A stretch of DNA of 64,000 nucleotides from Veillonella rogosae JCM 15642 (GTDB lineage: Bacteria > Bacillota > Negativicutes > Veillonellales > Veillonellaceae): positions 284,827 to 348,826 of the forward strand of contig NZ_PPCX01000002.1 of the NCBI RefSeq assembly GCF_002959775.1. Reading direction: 5' to 3'. The position numbers were made by a program, and so were the translations under genes. This document shows positions 57,785 to 64,000 of this stretch, piece after piece. The stretch's first letter is position 1, and each line of letters begins with the position of its first letter. The notes below the pieces were generated by a model. The model had not been told where the DNA came from and ran no database searches. It worked only from the letters and a program-made list of their open reading frames with translations.

Positions 57785-60232
57785 CTATACGCTGACAACG
57801 ATCTCGTTATCCTTGACATCTGCTTTTATAGTTTTTCCTTCTGTAGCATCTCCTTTCAAAATAAGGTCTGATACAGGGTCCTCAATTAATCGTTGAATAG
57901 CTCGTTTTAGTGGTCGAGCCCCCATTGTAAAATCAGAACCTTCCTTAACGAGTAATTGCATCGCCTCAGCTGTGATTTCTAATTGAAGCTCACGCTCTTT
58001 AAGGCGTTTTGTAACATCACTCATCAAGATAGAGACAATTTGTTGTAAGTCCTCTTCAGTTAATGGTTGGAATACAATCATTTCATCAATACGATTTAAA
58101 AACTCAGGTCTGAAATGACGTTTTACAGCATCCATAACAGATTTCTTAGCTTCTTTAAAATCTATACTATTAGATTGATTTATAGAAGATTCAGATTTTT
58201 TAGGAGCTAAGAATCCAAGCTCTGGAGAGTTCTTATGTAAAGCTTTAGCACCTAAATTACTCGTCATGATGATAACTGTATTTCTAAAATCTACAGTTCT
58301 ACCTTGGCTATCAGTAAGGCGACCATCATCAAGAACTTGTAATAAGATATTAAAGAAATCTGCATGTGCTTTCTCTACTTCATCGAGAAGAATAACACTA
58401 TATGGTTTACGACGCACCGCATCTGTTAATTGACCGCCCTCTTCATAGCCCACATAGCCTGGAGGGGCACCAACTAAGCGTGATACAGTATGCTTTTCCA
58501 TATATTCAGACATATCAAGTCGAATCATAGCAGATTCATCGCCGAACAAGGAGGATGCAAGTGCTCTTGCTAACTCAGTTTTACCTACCCCTGTTGGACC
58601 TAGGAATAAGAATGACCCAATAGGACGTTTAGGATCCTTTAATCCAGCCCTTGCACGGCGCACAGCTTTAGCTACAGCTGTAACAGCATCATCTTGACCT
58701 ACTACGCGTTTATGAAGCTCTTTTTCCAAGTGGAGCAAGGTTTCAGATTCTTCTTCTGCTATTTTAGCCACTGGAATCCCCGTCCATTGAGCCACTACTG
58801 CTGCTATATCATCTTCTGTAACTACTAACTTTTGATCACTTTCTTCTTTTGCTGCAGATTTTTTATCACTAATGTCTTTTACTAGAGTTTTCTCTTCATC
58901 GCGTAGTTTAGCAGCCTTTTCAAAGTCTTGGGATGTAACGGCTGCTTCTTTCTCGTTTTTGACTACCTTTAGACGTTCTTCTAGAGCCTTAACATCTGGT
59001 GCTGTAGAAAATACTTGCATACGCACCTTAGATGCAGCTTCATCCACCACATCAATAGCTTTATCAGGCAAGAATCTGTCTGTAATATATCTACTTGATA
59101 AGGACACAGCTGCTTTTAACGCTTCATCCGTTATTTTAGCCTTATGGAATGCTTCATAGCGATCTCGTAAGCCCTTTAGAATTTCAAGAGCATCCTCTTC
59201 GTTAGGTTCTCCTACTTGAACAGGTTGGAAACGACGCTCTAAAGCAGCATCCTTTTCAATGTGTTTTTTATATTCATCAAGAGTTGTAGCACCAATAACT
59301 TGGAACTCGCCACGTGCTAAAGCAGGCTTCAAAATATTAGCTGCATCCATAGCACCTTCAGTGGCACCGGCACCAACTAAAGTATGAATTTCATCGATAA
59401 AGATTATCATGTCATCATGTTGTTGTACTTCATCGATAGCTTTTTTCAACCGTTCTTCAAATTCACCACGGTATTTAGCACCGGCAAGCATGGCACCAAT
59501 GCTAAGCGAAATAATTCTCTTATTCCGTAAAATTTCAGGTACATTACCGGTAACAATACGTTGCGCTAAACCTTCGGCAATGGCAGTTTTACCTACCCCT
59601 GGCTCACCGATGAGAACAGGATTATTTTTAGTTCTACGACTTAGAATTTGAATAACCCGTTGAATCTCAGTATCTCGACCGATAACAGGGTCAATTTTAC
59701 CTTGTTTAGCATACTCATTAAGATCTGTGGCAAAATCAGATAAATCACCTAATTCGCCATCTCCATTGGAGCCTTCTTGACCATCATTATGGCCCTTAGA
59801 ATTAGAACCAAGAATATTACGAATAGCATCTACTACATCATTAGTTCTAACATCCATAGATTGTAATATGGCAGCTGCAACACCGCTACCATCACTTAGT
59901 AAACCGAGTAGAATATGCTCAGTACCTACATAATTATGATTCATGCGGTTTGCCATTTGAACTGCCAGTTCAAGTACATATTTAACGCGAGGTGTCATGT
60001 ATATAGAGGTCGCTTTTTTATTACCGCGACCTACATGGTCCTCTACAGCTTCAAAAATATCTTCCGTAACTATACCAAGCTCTTCTAAAGCCTTAGCTGC
60101 TACACTATTTTTAACCTTTGTAAGGCCGATGAGTACGTGTTCAGTTCCCACATAGTCGTGCCCTAGCTCTAAAGCAGCCTCTTGTGCTAAAGTAAGGACT
60201 TTCTGTGCATCGTCTGTGAACCGTTGCATCAT
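57785..60232 (-). CDS. clpC: AAA+ unfoldase ClpC
   Basis: 815-residue Hsp100 ATPase that feeds proteins to ClpP. Seen: a double Clp N-domain ([20 protein letters not shown] and a repeat near 80), D1 Walker A GEPGVGKT near 210, a UVR-type coiled linker ([20 protein letters not shown] near 430), D2 Walker A GPTGVGKT near 545 and the D2 small domain. Last gene of ctsR-mcsA-mcsB-clpC. With McsB it should degrade arginine-phosphorylated proteins, including CtsR. Confidence 0.98.
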   Translation of the reverse strand: MMQRFTDDAQKVLTLAQEAALELGHDYVGTEHVLIGLTKVKNSVAAKALEELGIVTEDIFEAVEDHVGRGNKKATSIYMTPRVKYVLELAVQMANRMNHNYVGTEHILLGLLSDGSGVAAAILQSMDVRTNDVVDAIRNILGSNSKGHNDGQEGSNGDGELGDLSDFATDLNEYAKQGKIDPVIGRDTEIQRVIQILSRRTKNNPVLIGEPGVGKTAIAEGLAQRIVTGNVPEILRNKRIISLSIGAMLAGAKYRGEFEERLKKAIDEVQQHDDMIIFIDEIHTLVGAGATEGAMDAANILKPALARGEFQVIGATTLDEYKKHIEKDAALERRFQPVQVGEPNEEDALEILKGLRDRYEAFHKAKITDEALKAAVSLSSRYITDRFLPDKAIDVVDEAASKVRMQVFSTAPDVKALEERLKVVKNEKEAAVTSQDFEKAAKLRDEEKTLVKDISDKKSAAKEESDQKLVVTEDDIAAVVAQWTGIPVAKIAEEESETLLHLEKELHKRVVGQDDAVTAVAKAVRRARAGLKDPKRPIGSFLFLGPTGVGKTELARALASSLFGDESAMIRLDMSEYMEKHTVSRLVGAPPGYVGYEEGGQLTDAVRRKPYSVILLDEVEKAHADFFNILLQVLDDGRLTDSQGRTVDFRNTVIIMTSNLGAKALHKNSPELGFLAPKKSESSINQSNSIDFKEAKKSVMDAVKRHFRPEFLNRIDEMIVFQPLTEEDLQQIVSILMSDVTKRLKERELQLEITAEAMQLLVKEGSDFTMGARPLKRAIQRLIEDPVSDLILKGDATEGKTIKADVKDNEIVVSV

Positions 60233-60341
60233 AATATCACCTCATCTATCTATGTAAATTGTAATTGTATCTCTTCAAATATATGTAAACAATGATGGGA
60301 AACACCATTGGAATATCAATAGAGTATTTGTGAAATTTATA

Positions 60342-61403
60342 CTATTTTGAAAGTTTTTGACGTATTACTTTAGCTCGATAGCTATCGCGATCGGCCTCTG
60401 TCAAATCTTCATTACCTAAATATTTAGTAAGGAAATTAGGTCGAGTTATAGACACCAACTCATTAAAGGTATCATTTCCCCAAGGTGGTAAAATATCTAA
60501 ATCTACGCCTAATTGAATATCGCTTAGTTTTGTTAATGCTTCTTTACCATTAACACGGCGCGCATATTGTAGAACTCCGTAGGATCTCCACAGAACATCT
60601 TCTAAACCTTCTTTATCATTATGTAATAAAGATTGACGAGATTTACGCTCTTCTGCAATTATGCCTTCTACAATCTTGGTTAATTGTTCAATCGTTGCTT
60701 CTTCACTTATTCCCATAGTACGTTGATTTGAAATTTGGTAAATAGCGCCTAAAGACTCGGAGCCTTCACCGTACAAACCTCGTACAGAGTATCCTAATTG
60801 AATTATGCTACGAATGAGTCGTGTAATTCGCCCAGACATAGTTAAGGCCGGCAAGTGTAACATTACAGATGCTCTCAATCCAGTTCCTACATTTGTAGGG
60901 CATGCCGTCAAATAACCAAAGCGTTCATCAAAAGCATAGGGATGCTTTGCCTCGATAGCCTTATCGATTTGCACTGCATGGTCATAAGCCTGTTGCAATT
61001 GAAGTCCAGAAGCCATTGATTGGATCCGTAAGTGATCCTCTTCATTCACCATAATTACAATAGATGCATCATCAGATACAACCAAGTTACGATATGGTAA
61101 TTTTTCTTCAAGAGCGGGGCTCATTAGGTGTTTTTCTACTAATACAGCCCGCTCACTTTGACTTAACTGCTCTAGACTAATATTGGAATATTGATGTCCG
61201 TCTGCCTCTTTCAAAGGTTGCAGCAATCCTCTAGAAATTGCATGTACTTTTTCTAAAGCAGATGTATCATTACGATTTGTAAATAATAGTCCGTCAAAGT
61301 TTCGAGCCAAACGAATACGACTAGAGATTACAATGTGATCTGTCGCTTCTGTATCGTGGCGTAACCACTGACTTAAAGGAGAGTCCAATATAGTATCTAA
61401 CAT
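60342..61403 (-). CDS. mcsB: Protein arginine kinase McsB
   Basis: Phosphorylates arginines on substrates to mark them for ClpCP. 353 residues of the guanido-kinase fold: VISSRIRLARNFDGLLF near 24 (ATP-binding Arg residues), TACPTNVGTGLRASVMLHLP near 172 with the conserved Cys, and GLYGEGSESLGAIYQISNQ near 215. AGGAGG precedes the ATG. It follows mcsA, whose product activates it. Confidence 0.97.
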   Translation of the reverse strand: MLDTILDSPLSQWLRHDTEATDHIVISSRIRLARNFDGLLFTNRNDTSALEKVHAISRGLLQPLKEADGHQYSNISLEQLSQSERAVLVEKHLMSPALEEKLPYRNLVVSDDASIVIMVNEEDHLRIQSMASGLQLQQAYDHAVQIDKAIEAKHPYAFDERFGYLTACPTNVGTGLRASVMLHLPALTMSGRITRLIRSIIQLGYSVRGLYGEGSESLGAIYQISNQRTMGISEEATIEQLTKIVEGIIAEERKSRQSLLHNDKEGLEDVLWRSYGVLQYARRVNGKEALTKLSDIQLGVDLDILPPWGNDTFNELVSITRPNFLTKYLGNEDLTEADRDSYRAKVIRQKLSK

Positions 61404-61412
61404 AAGAACCTC

Positions 61413-61952
61413 CTACTCTTTACCGCCATCGATAATAGCTTCTAATTCTTTAATTTTATCTCTTAAGATAGCAGCCTCTTCAAATTTTTCAGCTTGAACT
61501 GCTGTATCTAATTGATGACGCAATCGCTTCACTTCATATTTAGCTTTAAACACATTAGTTCCACGACTAGGTACAGTTCCTTCATATTCAGAACTCCCTT
61601 GAATACGTTGTAATAAGGGATCTATTTCACTATTAAAAGTCTCATAACATTGACCGCAGCCAAACCTACCTACTCGATTAAATTCGTCATAAGTAATACC
61701 ACACTGAGGACATCTCTTAGATTGATGAGATTTTAATAAGTTATCTGGATAAACCATGTTTTTAAAAAAATCATTGGTAAAAAAGCTATTATCCCACATA
61801 TCATTCATAAAAGAACTATAGGGAGATAATTTACCCTCTTGTTGTAACTCGGTAGCGCAAGTACCACAAAGATGTTGTTCCGTCTTTTGATTATTGACGA
61901 TATTAGTCATATGAATGGTCGCTTCATTCTTATGGCAATGATCACATAACAT
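61413..61952 (-). CDS. mcsA: McsA, activator of McsB with UVR domain
   Basis: 179 residues with zinc-binding pairs CDHCHKNEATIHMTN ... CGTC near 3-33 and CPQCGITYDEFNRVGRFGCG near 80, and a C-terminal UvrB/UvrC motif (LDTAVQAEKFEEAAILRDKI). It activates McsB and links it to CtsR. It lies between ctsR and mcsB, with its ribosome-binding site made by the end of ctsR. Confidence 0.95.
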   Translation of the reverse strand: MLCDHCHKNEATIHMTNIVNNQKTEQHLCGTCATELQQEGKLSPYSSFMNDMWDNSFFTNDFFKNMVYPDNLLKSHQSKRCPQCGITYDEFNRVGRFGCGQCYETFNSEIDPLLQRIQGSSEYEGTVPSRGTNVFKAKYEVKRLRHQLDTAVQAEKFEEAAILRDKIKELEAIIDGGKE

Positions 61953-61958
61953 CGATCA

Positions 61959-62438
61959 TCACTCCTTCCGCAGTGTATCCACCATTGTTGCGTAAAGCTG
62001 ACGAACAGCCTCATTGCGCTCTTCAATATCTACATTTTCAATCAAAGTAGCAAAAGAGTTATGCATTAATTGAGCTTCACGACGAGTAATCTTTTCAGAT
62101 TGAAGTAATTGGAACAACGATTGATCTACGTCTCGCATATCAATTAATCGTTCCACCGTATTTTGACCTTCATAAATACGATATGTCGTTACGGCAGGTA
62201 AAGAATCAGAGCTTTCTGGGTTTAGTTTTTTGATGCGAATATAACCACCTAAGCCGCGTCTAGATTCAACATCAAAACCACGTTCATTAGAAAAGCGTGT
62301 ACTCAATACGTAACTAATTTGGGATGGTGCACAATTTAGTTCATCAGCTAATTCGTTACGTTTTAAAATTAGCTTTTCTTGTTCTTCACGCATACGGTCT
62401 AATATAAATTTTTCTATTTTATCAGCTATCATACTCAT
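61959..62438 (-). CDS. ctsR: Transcriptional repressor CtsR
   Basis: Repressor of clp genes, relieved by heat and protein damage. 159 residues: an N-terminal HTH (LILKRNELADELNCAPSQIS) with the wing SRRGLGGYIRIKK and a C-terminal helical McsB/ClpC-contact domain (ITRREAQLMHNSFATLIENV). The start at 62438 is 8 bases after GGGG; a GTG three codons earlier overlaps that site. It is first in its operon and its own promoter carries CtsR-like repeats. Confidence 0.96.
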   Translation of the reverse strand: MSMIADKIEKFILDRMREEQEKLILKRNELADELNCAPSQISYVLSTRFSNERGFDVESRRGLGGYIRIKKLNPESSDSLPAVTTYRIYEGQNTVERLIDMRDVDQSLFQLLQSEKITRREAQLMHNSFATLIENVDIEERNEAVRQLYATMVDTLRKE

Positions 62439-62473
62439 AAAAAACACCCCTTTAAAATATATTTACTATAGTT

Positions 62474-62669
62474 TTTGACTATTTGTTCTTTGATACAATT
62501 CCATTATATTTGACTATTTGACTTTAGTCAATATAAAAGTCAAACTTCATAGTACTCACATTTGACCTATTATCTACGTTTATACATTTTAAAATTAGGA
62601 AAAGCTTTATTATACCTGAGTTTTTCTATATATATTTAATAAGTCAAATCACACTAAATAGTTTTGACT
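62474..62669. promoter_or_regulatory. ctsR promoter and CtsR-like heptad cluster
   Basis: Minus-strand promoter TTGACT (62526-62531), 17 bases, TATAAT (62503-62508). The spacer is almost entirely AGTCAAA-T-AGTCAAA (62509-62523), the CtsR heptad. More heptads lie at 62474-62480, 62526-62532 (one mismatch), 62538-62544, 62571-62577, 62642-62648 and 62663-62669, in both orientations. The known CtsR consensus has two heptads with a 3-base gap; here the tight pair has a 1-base gap. The rest of this gene-free stretch (62439-62779) is AT-rich and holds the promoter of the divergent gene. Confidence 0.75.
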
Positions 62670-62714
62670 TTTATTCTATTTTTTAATTCATTTTTTTAAT
62701 TCATTGTTCTATGA

Positions 62715-62744
62715 TTGGACTTAATCTTTAATTCTATGTATAAT
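62715..62744 (+). promoter_or_regulatory. Promoter of the SpeD-like gene
   Basis: TTGGAC (62715-62720), 18-base spacer, TATAAT (62739-62744) on the plus strand. The -10 box lies three bases before the ATG of the longest frame, so that ATG cannot be the translation start. Confidence 0.65.
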
Positions 62745-62779
62745 AAATGAGATATTATATTCCGAAAGAAGGTGTTATT

Positions 62780-63286
62780 ATGGCAGAAGCATTAGGACAA
62801 GAACTGTTAATTGATTTATATTCCTGTGACGAAGATGCAATTTCATCCGCTACAGCTGTACAAGAAAGTGTAGCTACTGCATTTGATTTAGCTGAACTTG
62901 ATGTTGATGAAATCAGTTGTCAGGTTATGGACGAGGAGATCGCCCTCCTTTCTGTTGCACCAGGCTTTCACTTTACATTGCACACATATCCTGCATTAGG
63001 TTATGTAGCAGTTGATTTGTACTCTTTCGAGCAATCCTTACCACTTACATTGATTATGAAAGCATTGCGTAAATCTTTCAGAGCAGAAAAGGTAAAAGCA
63101 ACGAGTGTACAACGCGGTGACTTTGGCAACGAACGAGACATGAAGCCACGTCGTAAAACTAAAATCACTACTCTTGGTCGCGTATCTCGCACAAGAATCC
63201 AACTCAAACAAACAGGCGGCAAATTGAAAAAACAAAGTGCTAAGGTTATTAAAACATTAGCTAAAAAAAGTGGCTTAAAGAAATAA
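62780..63286 (+). CDS. SpeD-like (AdoMet decarboxylase fold) protein lacking the pyruvoyl serine
   Basis: 168 residues from the ATG with GAAGGTG upstream. Residues 7-115 align by eye with class 1B S-adenosylmethionine decarboxylase (Bacillus SpeH): QELLIDLYSCDED matches the start, HTYPALGYVAVDLY matches HSFPEHGYASIDVY, and QRGD matches the end. However, the self-cleaving Ser63 is Phe63 and the catalytic Cys83 is Phe83; His68 remains. It also carries a basic tail of about 50 residues (Lys/Arg-rich). It cannot form the pyruvoyl cofactor in the known way, so another role is likely. It is the only complete plus-strand gene here, divergent from ctsR. Confidence 0.75.
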   Translation: MAEALGQELLIDLYSCDEDAISSATAVQESVATAFDLAELDVDEISCQVMDEEIALLSVAPGFHFTLHTYPALGYVAVDLYSFEQSLPLTLIMKALRKSFRAEKVKATSVQRGDFGNERDMKPRRKTKITTLGRVSRTRIQLKQTGGKLKKQSAKVIKTLAKKSGLKK

Positions 63287-63370
63287 AAAAAGCTAGAGGT
63301 TATGATATATACCCCATTTACTGGTTGTCCAGTAAAGGGAGTACATATCAGTTATCCTCTAGCTTTTTTG
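63285..63370 (+). terminator. Terminator of the SpeD-like gene
   Basis: AAAAAAGCTAGAGG and CCTCTAGCTTTTTT form the outer stem, with an inner hairpin TTTACTGG-TTGT-CCAGTAAA. It is symmetrical enough to work from both sides and separates the gene from the transposase. Confidence 0.75.
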
Positions 63371-63396
63371 GGTTATAGGACAAAAAGTGTGTGTGA

Positions 63397-64000
63397 CTAA
63401 TCCCAATAAGTTGGAAAATCTGTAGACATATGTAGCTCATTCCAAACAGGAGCATCACCCCATTGAGGGATTGAACGATCTATTTGGCAATAATCAGATA
63501 ACCGTTTGTAGATAGCAGCAATCGATTCATCTGTAGGCATACAATTTAATATATCTGAAATAGAAAGCGGTCTTGGTGAGTGCATATAGCACCACCAATA
63601 GACCGCTTTTAGTCTTCTTTCAAGTGAAAGACCCCTATGAGCCCGTAGCATACTTCTTAGTTGAGCATTTACTCCACCTTCAATACGATTATTTGTTGTA
63701 GGTATTGTAATATCAAAACATTCCAAAAAAGTAAATAAAGTTTGTTGCCTAATCAGACGCCATAATGATGATTCAGCCTTAAGCAAACGCTCATGTGTAG
63801 AGCGTTTGTTTCCGAATTCATCAATCGTCATTTCTCGTAAAAAATCAGAATATGTCATTCGCCACGCTGAAAGCTCATTAATCCATATAAAGGCTTGATC
63901 CATTGTTTTCACATTAAATAAAGCTTTGGCAAGACTATAAAGGTCCTTCCCAGCTAACGTTTTAGGTCTACTTGTCGTATATCGTCTAACCTGACAAAAA
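63397..64000 (-). CDS. IS256-superfamily (IS1249-like) transposase, 3' part
   Basis: The frame stays open to the window edge, so the N-terminal part lies outside; about 200 codons are visible. Seen near the C-terminus: TTNNRIEGGVNAQLRSMLRA followed by HRGLSLERRLKAVYWWCYMH, the pattern I associate with the IS1249 group of DDE transposases, with the last catalytic Glu in RIEGG. Upstream text QVRRYTTSRPKTLAGKDLYS also fits. An internal GTG at 63912 is not the start. Inverted-repeat ends cannot be tested because the other end is outside. Confidence 0.75.
   Translation of the reverse strand, partial: FCQVRRYTTSRPKTLAGKDLYSLAKALFNVKTMDQAFIWINELSAWRMTYSDFLREMTIDEFGNKRSTHERLLKAESSLWRLIRQQTLFTFLECFDITIPTTNNRIEGGVNAQLRSMLRAHRGLSLERRLKAVYWWCYMHSPRPLSISDILNCMPTDESIAAIYKRLSDYCQIDRSIPQWGDAPVWNELHMSTDFPTYWD

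Overview
The window looks like a chromosome segment of a diderm Firmicute of the class Negativicutes, most likely Veillonella (inference from gene content and order, not from a database search). Two classic Firmicutes gene strings are present, rplS-ylqF-rnhB-yraN-comM-dprA-topA and ctsR-mcsA-mcsB-clpC-radA-yacL-ispDF-gltX ... cysS-mrnC-rlmB-yacP-sigH-secG. They sit beside an RND efflux permease and its lipoprotein adaptor, which imply an outer membrane. Nearly every gene is on the minus strand. The exceptions are one gene at 62780-63286 and an integrase remnant.

Layout. 1-7012: topA (5' part only), dprA, comM, yraN, rnhB, ylqF, rplS and a marR-type regulator. 7182-10374: glyS and glyQ behind a glycine T-box leader. 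10419-14582: an AT-rich accessory array of small, mostly membrane-embedded proteins containing two paralogous families, one frameshifted copy and genes too short for routine calling. 14713-17296: an M20 amidohydrolase with a two-gene DUF3100-type membrane protein. 17460-24799: recO, a CorC-like protein, era, ybeY, phoH and two radical-SAM genes. 24863-34126: a small membrane protein, gatB-gatA-gatC, ligA, pcrA and ppaC. 34283-38607: the RND operon.

38809-41046: the tmRNA gene with a decayed prophage or island in its 3' end. About 150 bp, including the last 16 nt of ssrA, is duplicated about 1.69 kb apart. Between the copies lie two cargo genes, an integrase tail and a truncated phage gene. 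41222-43672: an S-component-like membrane protein, bioW and bioF behind a promoter overlapped by a BirA-type inverted repeat. 43767-50838: smpB, rnr, secG, sigH, yacP, rlmB, mrnC and cysS (cysteine T-box at 50865-51119). 51356-62438: a BASS-family transporter, gltX, ispDF, yacL, radA, clpC, mcsB, mcsA and ctsR, with CtsR-like heptads over the ctsR promoter. 62780-63286: a SpeD-like protein that has lost its pyruvoyl serine. 63397-64000: part of an IS256-superfamily (IS1249-like) transposase.

How the genes fit together. Much of the window is core information processing: translation (glyQS, gatCAB, cysS, gltX, rplS), ribosome assembly and RNA decay (ylqF, era, ybeY, rnr, mrnC, rlmB), trans-translation (ssrA, smpB) and DNA repair or uptake (dprA, comM, recO, ligA, pcrA, radA). 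ClpC control (ctsR-mcsA-mcsB-clpC) forms one self-regulated operon. The accessory content worth attention is the small-membrane-protein array, the ssrA island, the biotin locus and the serine-less SpeD homologue.
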